From NCBI GenBank assembly GCA_013368375.1, contig JAACJP010000019.1:496001-560000 (forward strand): a stretch of 64,000 bases of DNA. The letters are read 5' to 3'. Positions 46,206-56,600 of this stretch are shown in pieces; within the stretch, counting starts at the first letter, position 1, and every line of letters starts with the position of its first letter. The notes beneath the pieces were generated by a model, which was not told where the DNA came from, searched no databases, and saw only the letters and a program-made list of their open reading frames with translations. The DNA is from Tricholomella constricta. Its lineage: Eukaryota > Basidiomycota > Agaricomycetes > Agaricales > Lyophyllaceae. Made by a program: the position numbers and the translations under genes.

Positions 46206-47956
46206 ATGCAAGGTAAGGGCAGCACTTCATTGGCAATCTTCCACCATTCACCCGTAATTGACATCCCACCACAGATGCTCAGATCCCCGGCATTGCACAC
46301 GAAGTCTCCTGTTACAGCGCTCCTGAAGTCAAGAAGGCGGCCTACAAACAAATCCGGCGCGAAATCGATTCCTTGGAAGCGTCTATCCGTGCTCTAAAAG
46401 CACGCCATAATTCCTTGAGCATAACTGCACGTCTTCCTCCGGAAATTTTGTCGGAGATCTTCGATTGGACCGCTGCGATGTTGCGCAAAAAACCATTTCG
46501 TTGGATCAGGATTTCGTTTGTATGCTCTCACTGGCGCCGCGTTGCTCTGGAGTGCCCAAAATTGTGGAGGCGTGTAAACTGTACGTCCCCAGAACGGTTG
46601 AGGGTGCTTCTTCCTCGTGCTGGCGTAGTACCACTACAAATCTATCTTTCGCTCGTGACCAAACGGTCGGCAGCAGGTATTTTGCAAGCGCTTCAGGAGA
46701 TGTATCGGGTTCGAGAGCTTAGACTGGGGAGCCATATAGTACCGGGCACTTTGGAAAGCATGGAGCTCGTTCTGTCTCGCCTGACACAACCCGCTCCGCT
46801 TCTGGAAACATTCAGTGTTGTATCAACTGCGAGGCCCGAGTGTTTACATCTGCCGGGCGATCTATTCGCAGGTCATGCACCGCGACTGCGAACCCTAGAG
46901 CTCGCCGGCTGTATTGTGCCCAGTACCTCCCCTGTGCTCACTGGTATTACTTCGCTCAAACTGCGAGGCACCGATCAATCTTCACATGGAATATCTCTCA
47001 ACGAGCTCATAATCATGCTTGAATCCTTACCGAATATCCAAGCCCTCGAGTTAGACAGAGCTCACCATTCCGAGTCGGTCGCGCCTCCTGGGCGTACCGT
47101 GCACCTCCCTTATCTGCATAAGCTCGACATCTCCTACGACTCGGCCACCTGCGCTGCACTTCTCTCGTGCCTGAACTACCCCCGGGCCATCACCACAACC
47201 CAAAACATCAAAGCGAAATACGTAGGGCGCCTCGAAGGCCTCCGTAGCTTAGGCGTTATTTTGGCCACGCGCACCTGTCCTCTCACATATGTTCAAGTGT
47301 ACGGAGTGGAAACAGGGCTCGTCTTCAGAGGTTGGGGGCGAGCAGGAACACATTTGCAGTTTCCAGTTGATGATCCGCACATCGATATCGAACTTTCATG
47401 CTCTGGTTCATCCCTCACACCTTTGCGCGCGGTGTGGCAAGCCCTACCAATAGCGGGCCTCGAATCTTTGTTCATAGAAGGAGATATTTCAGAGGATGCG
47501 GGGCTTCGCGACTTCGGAAACTTGTCGTCGCTGAAGACGGTCCACGTCGAAGACGCTGCCTCGAACTTCTTGTGGGCGTTAAAGCAGGGGCTACCAGACT
47601 GTGGACTAGAGAACAACAACGCATTCCCATTCAGTCAGAAGCTTAAAGGGCCTGGCAGACTGTCATTTCAGGCTCTGCGTACTTTAGTGCCGGGAGGGCA
47701 GTACGTCGATCATTCAAGCAGAATGGGCATTCGAGAGGCGACAGAACTGAAGAGGTGCTTCCGGGAACGGCGGAAGCGTGGGGTACCACTTCGAGAGCTA
47801 CACATTTCCAGATCTTTGCTCAGAAAAGGCATGAGGGGAGAAATCATTGAGATTTTCCGTACCGTCGTGAAGGAGGTGCACTGGGGTTTGCATAGCAAAG
47901 GTATCGATATGGATATGGAGGACTACAGCTTGGGGGAAAGCTCAGACGAAGACTAA
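46206..47956 (+). CDS. F-box protein, type C, copy 2
   Basis: Exon 1 is only ATGCAAG (46206-46212); exon 2 is 46275-47956, giving 562 residues. The protein begins MQDAQIPGIAHEVSCYSAPE, has a helical leader (EIDSLEASIRALKARHNSLS), the F-box-like LPPEILSEIFDWTA followed by FVCSHWRRVALECPKLWRR, and many leucine-rich segments. It ends in an acidic tail (SLGESSDED). The 7-nt first exon is also present in copy 3. Intact. Presumed SCF substrate receptor of the type expanded in agaricomycetes. Confidence 0.8.
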
Positions 47957-48744
47957 GATCCTTAAGAGTTGAAGACACGGAGTAGTACTTGATGTCTACA
48001 GTTAGCCCCTGCTTACACACACCATATTGAACTCATTGTTGTCGTCTTTATACACAAGAGGTGATATTAATATTAGTTCAAGCCATATTCGTGACATTAC
48101 GAACCATACGTGACTCCATGAATACACTTGATCGTATGAAAGCATTGCGGTATAGCCCTTTGGCAGGAGTTACCGCGGAGGACTCTCGAGAAGTTCGACT
48201 GGCCTCAAGGTCTCATTTCTGCTCTCTCAAAAGACTGGTGATAACGAGCTGGCAATTCGTCTCAAAGAAAGAACCCGACACCCCGTGTTCACTAGAGGCG
48301 TGCCTGCGACAACAAAGTAATTTTCGGGGTGGCGCAAGAGGAGCGATATGTGACAAGGCCGAGGGACTTTGACGTGAAGGCGTCATGTAAAGAGGTTGCG
48401 AGGGTTTGGACCGCCTGTGAAGGAGGTGCACTGCGGCATATTTGAGAGTACTAGAGTTTGTATTGTCCCGAGAGTATTACCAGGAGACGAGCTAAAGATG
48501 AACCCGGTGAGAGCTAGTAATCGAGTAGGAAGGCAGGCCCAGGATCAGAGCTTGCATAGCTGGCGAAAAGTTTCGGCGTATCCAAGATTACAGACCAGCC
48601 GACAATATCTCGTGGTTTGACTCCGCCGCCGCGACGCTAGTTGACGGCTGTTTGTGTTAGTTGGAGTGAAGCCTGGTTAGCCAAACACAATCGTTTGGCG
48701 GACGCGTCCAATTATCTCCTCACCACCGTCCACGCTCGTCTACG
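47957..48744. other. Spacer, type C F-box gene to RPN9 relic
   Basis: The first half matches 59538-59860 downstream of the Copia element (catgaatacac, accgcggaggactctc, catttctgctctct). The part near 48640-48700 matches the RPN9 promoter at 59905-59960 (acggctgtttgtgttagt). A short stray copy of the F-box 3' coding end (gtgaaggaggtgcactg) lies at 48417-48433. No gene is seen. Confidence 0.6.
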
Positions 48745-49929
48745 ATGTCCCCAGCAGGAATGGCCGTCGACACTCCCAAACCGCCGAAATTCGACCTTGG
48801 TAACTGTCGCTTGTGCGATGCCCCTGACCTCCATCCATATTTAAGAATTTCAAACACGAAAGTGCGTCCTCTCTGTCAAATAAATGACTTTGTTTACGTG
48901 CTGACGCTCGATAACTCCTACTCAATATGGCATCAGCTGACACGTAAGCTGTTCCAATTTTTCGATGACCCGCAAGCCGTATTGGGTGGATGTCTTTAAG
49001 CAGTCTCTAAGGACTTCGCAACCGGCTGCGCCTTGTGGAAATGGGTACCAAGATCTCTAAAAAGATTGACAGTGCGTATCGCAACTTCGTGGTGTGGTAC
49101 ACATTTTTTTGAATTTCACATCAGACCCGCAAACACATTTGCCATTCGAATTCCTCACATCGCTCTTTTCGCGGATCGACTCTGCCAAGTCACAAGAGGC
49201 ACATGTTCTCTTGCTTGCTACTATTGCACATGCGAAACTTCTCTACGAAGGTTTCGAGGGGACGAAGACGGATATGGACGCGGCGTGGAAGGTTCTCGAT
49301 GCCTCGAGGGTGTGGAAAACGGTGTCAATGCAGCGTATCATGGATGGCAGCTGATTACTACAAGGTGCGTGGTCTGAGCAATCCCTTAAATTTTTGTTTG
49401 GCTTACCCCTTCATATCATCTGGAAGGCACGGGCAGACTACGCGCCGTATTACAAAAACTCTTTGCTTTAATTTGCATGTGTGGACTCGGAGAAGGACAT
49501 GACATCAGAAGAGCGGCTTGTGCGGGCACACGATCTAGGCATATCAGCGTTCGTCGGAGACACTGTGTACAATTGCGGTAAACTCGTGAGTGTCATCAGC
49601 CCAACTTTTGCCCATCCCTCTTGAATATCCTGGTGTGCTATATAGCACATGCACCCGATATTGGACGCGCTGGTCAGCACACCACACTAGTGGATCAAGA
49701 AGCTACTTTAACGGGGACAATATCGGAAAGTTCGAAGCACTTTTTCCCCATTGTTTCCCAAACAGGTATGTAAAGTTGTTACATGCGCACGAATGTGTCT
49801 GATGATCGTGTACGCCATACAGCCCATCTTGCAGGAAAACTACACGTTCCTGCGCCAGAAAATCTGTCTCGTGGCTCTCATCGAGTCGGTCTTCAAACGG
49901 AATGCGGAATCGGACGATGACCTTCCGAA
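48745..49929 (+). pseudogene. RPN9: RPN9, truncated and decayed copy
   Basis: It starts like RPN9 (MSPAGMAVD), but exon 1 is shortened and out of frame after PPKFDLGN. Later exons remain recognisable: FFDDPQA, LPFEFLTSLFSRIDSAKSQE, TKTDMDAAWKVLDAS and QKICLVALIESVFKRNAE. It ends exactly after accttccgaa, where it is joined to exon 2 of the membrane gene. The last RPN9 exons, with the MPN-partner PCI end, are absent. Confidence 0.82.
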
Positions 49930-50778
49930 TCGAATGCTGAAGACAAGTATAAGCAAATTGCCACGTCTGAGCTACGCGCCCTTGAATTCTTTGTCCTCGC
50001 TCTTACCGCTGCCTCGCCCTTTTTTGGCAGCGTTTTTCTTGCGCTACGCCACTGCCGCCGTCATAGGCCACGAATCTGTCTCATGGTTCAGTATCACCTT
50101 TTTCGTCCTTGCAACGGGCATGCGGCCTTGGTCGCACGTCATCGAACGTGTCAAGCAGCGCACCAACGACCTTCATGACGTCATCCACTACCTCTCGCCC
50201 GACCTTTCTGCGGAGGACATGCGTGCGCAGATGACCGACGTGATCACGCGCGTCGAGCACCTCGACGGTCGCTCGCAAAGGCGAAGTCTGGGCCCATAGA
50301 CGCGACGGACGAGGTATACGATTATGTCGACGAGGCCGTGACTGCGGTCGATCGGACGGTCAAGCGACATGAGCGGAAATACGAGAAGCAGGAGGCGAAA
50401 GTGAAGGAGATGGAGCAGACGCTAGATGGGCTCAAGGGGAAGGGAAAAGAGAAGGGGAAGGCCGGCCTGACGATCAACACTACGCCCTACACTTCGCCAT
50501 CGCTCCTCGCCAGAGTCCTTCCTGCGTGGATTTCACGGCTCCTCCACACAGCGAAGCATCTACGCCTCTGCTTCCTATACACCGTTTCCGAAGCACTCGC
50601 TCCGCTCGTTCTTGTCATCCTCGTCCATACAGCTCGAAACGATCCCTGAAGAAGAAATAGCAACGTACTCGGTCGTCGCACAGCCCGCAAACCTCACGTC
50701 GCTCATGCTCTCTCGCGTTGGATACCTCGCCACACGCCTCTCCGCGCCGTCGTCCGCATGGTCCTCCGGAAATATCAG
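49930..50778 (+). pseudogene. Conserved membrane protein, truncated copy fused to RPN9 relic
   Basis: It begins inside exon 2 of the membrane gene (codons for SNAEDKYKQIATSELRALEF are recognisable, first out of frame) and continues through FLRYATAAVIGHESVSWFS. The frame is broken near 50265 (LERSLAKAKS becomes LDGRSQRRS) and again at the end (the MPLRAVVRMVLRRY equivalent is out of frame). Exon 1 is missing. Non-functional. Confidence 0.82.
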
Positions 50779-51460
50779 CGCCTCTTTCTCCTTCTGTTTT
50801 TCTGCACTTGCGCTTTGCTTTCGCCCTTGCATGCAGTATTCGGACCTCGACTCGTATTGCATTTTACCGCTATTTGAACTCGGCCAATGTCGTTACTCGA
50901 TATAGCAATTTCCTGTATCACTTCTGTTTATCGCATAATTGCTTAGAATTATTCGTCTCTGAAAGGACGGAGGCAAATGTGTGGGCAGGTCTCAATTCGT
51001 CAAGTTCATGTAAAGGCCCTGTTTACAGCGGTACTGAAATGAGAATTGGCTAGCGAGATAACCCCTGAGGGTCTCCCAATTACACCAATTCTCTCCTCAG
51101 CGGGTTATTACATTGACCATTTCTCTGTCAGTTCAGAGGCTTTGGACTTTGATCTACCCTCCCTCCACTACCCCTTTGTATTTTTTGGTGCACAGGCGTA
51201 CCTGAACTCGAAAAAACATCACCCGGATCTGGGACCGGCTTGATGGATGGATGAATGGAAGTTCATTGCTGGATATATTATTGGTTACGATGAAACGCGT
51301 GCTTGAACACGCGGTCGGGCGACTCGGACGGGGTTGACACTTCCACCCATCCGCGTCTATTTTTCCCTCAAACAACCTAGGAGTGCCAGGTCGTTCAACT
51401 CATCAACGTGAAGAAAAGCCACTCAACATTGAAGCCAAGCTCATCTGCAGCAAAACAGAA
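50779..51460. other. Spacer before type C F-box copy 3
   Basis: Homologous to 45487-46205 with small insertions. No gene is seen. Confidence 0.5.
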
Positions 51461-53219
51461 ATGCAAGGTAAGGGCGGCACTTGAGGACATCTTCATTGGC
51501 AGTCTTTGACAACCCACAGACGCTGACATCCCCGGCATCACACACGGAGCCTCCTGCCACAGCGCTCCTGAGGTCAAGAAGTCGGCCTACGAACAAATCT
51601 GGCGCGAAATCGATTCCTTGGAAGCGTCTATCCGTGCTCTAAAAAGGCGCCATAATGCCTTGAGCATAACTGCACGTCTTCCCCCGGAAATTCTGTCAGA
51701 GATCTTCGATTGGACGGCTACGATGTTGCACAACGAATCATCTCGTTGGATTAGAACTTCGTTTGTATGCTCTCACTGGCGCCGCGTTGCTCTGGGGTGC
51801 CCAAAATTGTGGAGGCGTGTAAGCTGTACGTCCCCAGAACAGTTGAAGGTGCTTCTTCCTCGTACTGGCGTAGTACCGCTGGAAATCAATTTGTCGATCG
51901 TGACCCACTGGACCAAGGTCGAGATTTTGCAAGGGCTTCAGGAGGTGCATCGGGTTCGAAAGCTTGGACTGGCCCGGGATCATAATAGCACACGGGGCGG
52001 CTGGGAAAGCATGGCGTTCGTTCTGTCTCGCCTGACACAACCCGCTCCGCTTCTGGAAGAACTCAGTGTTGTATTATCCGCCAGCCCCGAGTATTCACAA
52101 CTGCCGGACAATCTATTCACAGGCCATGCACCGCAACTTCGAACCCTAGAGCTCGTCGGCTGCATTGTGCCTAATACCTCCCCTGTGCTCACTAATATCA
52201 CTTCGCTCAAACTACGAGGTACCGGTCAAGTTCCACAAATATCTCTCGCCGAGCTTTTAATCATGCTCGAATCGTTACCGAATATCCAAGCCCTCGAGTT
52301 AAACAGAGTCCACGATTCGATCGAGCCGATACGTACCGTGCACCTTCCCCATCTGCATCATCTCGACATCTCCTACGACCAAGTCACCTGCGCTGCACTT
52401 CTCTCGTGCCTGAAATACCCCATTACCACAACCCAAAAAATTAAAACGCGATACGGAGGGCACCTCGATGGCCTCCGTAGCTTAGGCGTTATTTTGGCCA
52501 CGCGCACCTGTCCTATCGCATATGTTCAAGTGTACAAAGCGTCAACAGTTGGGCTCGCCTTCAAATGCTGGGAGGGAGCAGGAACACGTTTACAACTTCC
52601 AGCTGATGATCCGCACATCCATATCGAAGTTTCGTCCCTTATTCCATGTCTCACACCTTTACGCGCGGTGTGGCAAGCCCTACCAATGGCGGGCCTCGAA
52701 TCTTTGTTCATATCAGGAAATTTTTCAGATGATGTGTACTTTGGCGACTTCGGAAACTTGTCGTCGCTGAAGACGGTCCGCGTCGAAGATGCTGCCGTGA
52801 AGTTCTTGCGAGCGTTGGAGCAGGGGCTACCAGACTGTGGACTAGAGAACAATGAGGCATTCCCATTCAATCAAGAGCTTGCAGAGCCTGGCAAGCTGTC
52901 GTTCAGGTCTCTGCGTACTTTAGTGCTGGGAGGGCAGTACGTCGATCTAGGCAAAATGGGCATTCGAAAGGCGACTGAATTCACGAGGTGCTTTCGGGAA
53001 CGGCGGAAGCGTGGGGTGCCGCTTCGAAAGCTATACATTTCCAAATCTTTGCCCCGAGAGGGCATAGATGGAGAAATCACCGACATTTTTCATACCGTCG
53101 TGAAGGAGGTGCACTGGGGCTTGTATAATAGTGGTCTAGGTTGTGGTATGTATGACTGCTACAGCTCTTGGCAAAGCTCAGAAGGAGACCAAGACTCTGA
53201 AGAGGAAGACATGGAGTAG
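51461..53219 (+). CDS. F-box protein, type C, copy 3
   Basis: Exon 1 ATGCAAG (51461-51467) and exon 2 51520-53219, giving 568 residues. It begins MQDADIPGITHGASCHSAPE, then LPPEILSEIFDWTATM and FVCSHWRRVALGCPKLWRR, leucine-rich segments (LRTLELVGCIVPNTSPVLT) and an acidic end (DQDSEEEDME). Intact. A Copia element is inserted only a few bases after its stop codon, so its native 3' UTR and polyadenylation region now lie beyond 59532; transcripts may end in the LTR. Confidence 0.8.
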
Positions 53220-53224
53220 TACTA
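53220..53224. repeat. Target-site duplication TACTA, left
   Basis: TACTA directly precedes the 5' LTR and is repeated at 59533-59537 directly after the 3' LTR. Five bases is the usual Copia value. Confidence 0.9.
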
Positions 53225-53494
53225 TGTTGGCCCTAGGGCCTATTCTCATCGCTTACGTTACTTATCGCACGTGACTTCGCATACACTTCCTTCCGTCCTC
53301 GCGTCCTCATCCTCAGTGGTCATTCTTTCTTCCTGACACTGAGGATGTAAGTGCATTCAAGTCTACTTATTCTCTTTTCCATACTGATAGGACTTGTAGT
53401 TTATTACTCGTGTCCTCTCTAGGTATTAATAAAGTCGTCATTCTTTCTTCCTGACACTGAGGATTTTATTACTCGTGTCCTCTCTAGGCCATCA
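53225..53494 (+). repeat. 5' LTR (270 bp)
   Basis: Bounded by TGTTGGCCC and GGCCATCA. Contains an internal duplication: tcattctttcttcctgacac and ttattactcgtgtcctctct each occur twice. An AATAAA near 53428 may be the polyadenylation signal. Confidence 0.95.
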
Positions 53495-53506
53495 GGTTAT
53501 GGGCCC
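53495..53506 (+). other. Primer-binding site, initiator Met tRNA half-molecule
   Basis: GGTTATGGGCCC directly follows the 5' LTR. It is complementary to GGGCCCAUAACC, the anticodon stem-loop of eukaryotic initiator tRNA-Met. This indicates internal (half-tRNA) priming as in Drosophila copia, rather than priming from the tRNA 3' end. Confidence 0.8.
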
Positions 53507-53644
53507 CGCCTAGATCTGGACCGATTTTCATTATCCTCGGTACCGGAAACCTCGGCGACCTTTACGGATCTCTCAGATTTCGTGTTTTTTACCGCAGATA
53601 TCCACCCGATCCATCACGATCACTTTTTTTCTGGGTCCGCGACG

Positions 53645-56600
53645 ATGGCCGATCAACCGTCTCGTGGGCAGGGACTTGTTCAACCGGGTTTACCCACTTC
53701 CCTCACACCCAGCTCGTCTCGTCAACGCGTCTCGTCCAATCAAGTCAGTGGCAGCGCGCCCCCTTCTCGCGGAACCTGGCCCGACCCGGTCTTGCCTCAG
53801 TCATTCGCCACTTTTTCCGCTCCAGTTTCCCCTTACTACAATGTTCCGAATTCTTGGTCGCAGACCCAATTTCTCGCTTCTTCTGTTTCGCAACAAGACT
53901 TGACTCAAATACCTTCTTACTCTAGTCCTCCTACAGTTCGTCCTCTTTCCACTACCGCTGCCGCTGTTCTTCTCAAACCTCCCTCTATTGCAACCGGCTA
54001 CGTGGCTTCTCAACCTTCTGCTTTCTTATTACAAACTTCGGACATTCATCCTCCTCTTTCCGCTCCTGCATCCTCGACTGGTCTTTCGTATGCTTACTCA
54101 CATCATCGTCCTCCTACTCAAAATTCTATACTTCCTCCAGTTCCGAATAATTCACATCATACTCCGATTTCTTCGATTCATCCGTCTCCATTGCCATCTC
54201 CTCCGTTTCCATCACCTCAGCCCCGCATTGGTACTCCCATCGCTCCTATACCTATCCGACCAGTTCCTTATAACAATTTTGATCGTGCTCCCTCTTTTCA
54301 TACGCCTATTCCCCCTGCTCCTCCTTATTTCCAAATTCCTCCCCGCCCTTCTCCGCATATTCGTCTATCTCCTTCACTCGCTTCTCCACTTTCTTCAATG
54401 CGTCCCGCTTCTATCAGTTCTTTATTTTTACAGAATCGTCCTATGTCTGCGCCTCACCATCTTCTGTCTCCCATTTCTCCCGTTCTTCGCCAGCTACCAC
54501 ATTCTACTCCTGCTTCACCCGTTTTACCTACTCCTGTTCTGCCTATTTTAAACAACAACACTTCCGTTTCCACTTATACCAAACCTGATTTTCCAAACTT
54601 ATCAAGCATTCCTTTACTTTCTTCGGCGAATGACTGGTCCAAGTGGCATTCGGCGGTCCTGCAGGTTATTGAAGCTACCGGTCTCTATAGTCACATCGTC
54701 GACATCCTCCCCGCGGACGTCCTTCTCGACCCTACTGCGTATCCGTCTTTACCTCCCATCATCGATAAAGCACGCTATACGCCCGAGGAACTCGACGCCT
54801 ACCGCTCTTGGTGGGCCCAAGATGACATAGTTTCCTTTGTACTCGTTGGCAAGCTTGGACCTATTCCCTCATCCCTCATCCCTCCGAAGCGCGATGCTTG
54901 GGGAAACCCTCAACGCTCCGCTCGGGACATCCTCCGCATTCTTCGTACCAAATATGGCGTTTACGATGCTGCTTCTGCCGCTCTTGTTCGCGAATCTGTT
55001 TTGTCGAAGAAAGTGGTCGGTAACGACGTCTCCTCCTATGTGGATCTCTGGAGGAAAGCGGTTCTTCAGGTAGAAGGGACTCACTGGGATTTTTCCCATT
55101 ACGAGAAGGTCCAACGTTTTGCGGATGGTCTTCCACGCACTTACGAGTACGAACCACTTCGTGTCCTTATTCGCGAAGGCTTCAACACCCACCCCCCCCA
55201 TGGTGTTATTAATTTTCACGACGCATCGCAAGCGGCTCTCAATGTCGAACTGGCTTCTCGTCGCCTTTCTACCACTCATGGTCCTGCCCCTCGCCGATCT
55301 CAACCGTCTGCTTCTTCGACCTCGACGCTACCAACCACGAACTCCACTCCTGCTGCAGCTCCTGCTCCGGATTCCAACCCTACTTCTCATGCTACACGTC
55401 CTCAATGCTCGAACTGTGGCGCTCTTGGCCATGTCGCAGGGAATTGTTGGGAACCGGGTGGAGGCGATGTTGGAGGTCGAGACCGTTATCTTGCTGCGAA
55501 TCCCCCCCGTCCTCGTGCCCACATTGCTGTCGCTTCTGATCCGTCGCTTGATGCAATCGTAGAAACTGTTGAGACCGAAATTGAATCGGCTCCCGAGCCT
55601 CTTTCCACTTATCCTCCGTCTGATTCTCAACCGCTCGTCCATTCGGATTCTGCTCTTTACCTCGATTTCGCTAATGCCGCAAGTCCTATCGTTTTGGCCT
55701 CCCTTGCCGATCGATTCAATGCTATTCTGGACTCGGGTTGTACGGTCCACATTATCCGTGACCGTAAATATTTCTGGTCCTACGATACCTCGCTTGCAGT
55801 TCCTGTCGGGACAGCTAACTGCGGTACACTCGCGACACTAGCAAAAGGTGAAGTCCGCTTCAGGATTTCTTTGGATGGTACCGATCGCGTTATCTGCCTC
55901 CGGGATTGCCTCCATGCGCCAGATGTTCCCATCAATCTTCTCTCCATTGGGTCCCTGGCCGAAAAGGACATGCGACTAGTCTTCGAGAAGAACGTAACGT
56001 CTATACATCTCCCTGACTCGCTCCCTCATCTTTCCGAACATACGATCAATGCGACCGTCGTACGCCGGCTCTCCTTCCTCCACCTGGACTTTGTACTACC
56101 TCCGTCATCCTCCGCCCCTTACCTTTTGAACGACTTCCTCGTTCTTCCCGCTATCGAGCAGCAGCCTTCTGATCTCGCCTTTTCCCACGTCGACCTTACC
56201 CCCAACCTTTGGCACCGACGTTTTGGCCACCTAGGACTTGATGCCACCCGCGCCGTTCTTACTAAGTCCTATGCTACTGGCGTGACATATGAAGGCCCTT
56301 TTATCGATACCCATTGCATTCCCTGCCTCATCGGCAAGCACCCTCAACGGCCGTTTGATCGTTTTGCTCGTCGAGCTCCTCAAGTGTGCGAACTTCTTCA
56401 CATGGACACTTGCGGTCCCTTTCCCGTTCAAACTCCTCACGGGAAGAGTTTTTTCCACACTATTCTCGATGATCGCTCGAATTTCGGTAGTACCGCTCTC
56501 CTCGCCCACAAGGATGAAGCTTTTTCTCACTACATCGCCACCGAAGCCGCATGGGAACGCAAATCGGGCAACAAGGTTATCGCGGTTCGCTCTGACGGTG

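Noticed and set aside
49930..50778. RPN9-membrane protein fusion as a new chimeric gene
   Set aside because: The joint puts the membrane gene out of frame and several more frameshifts follow; I see no open chimera.
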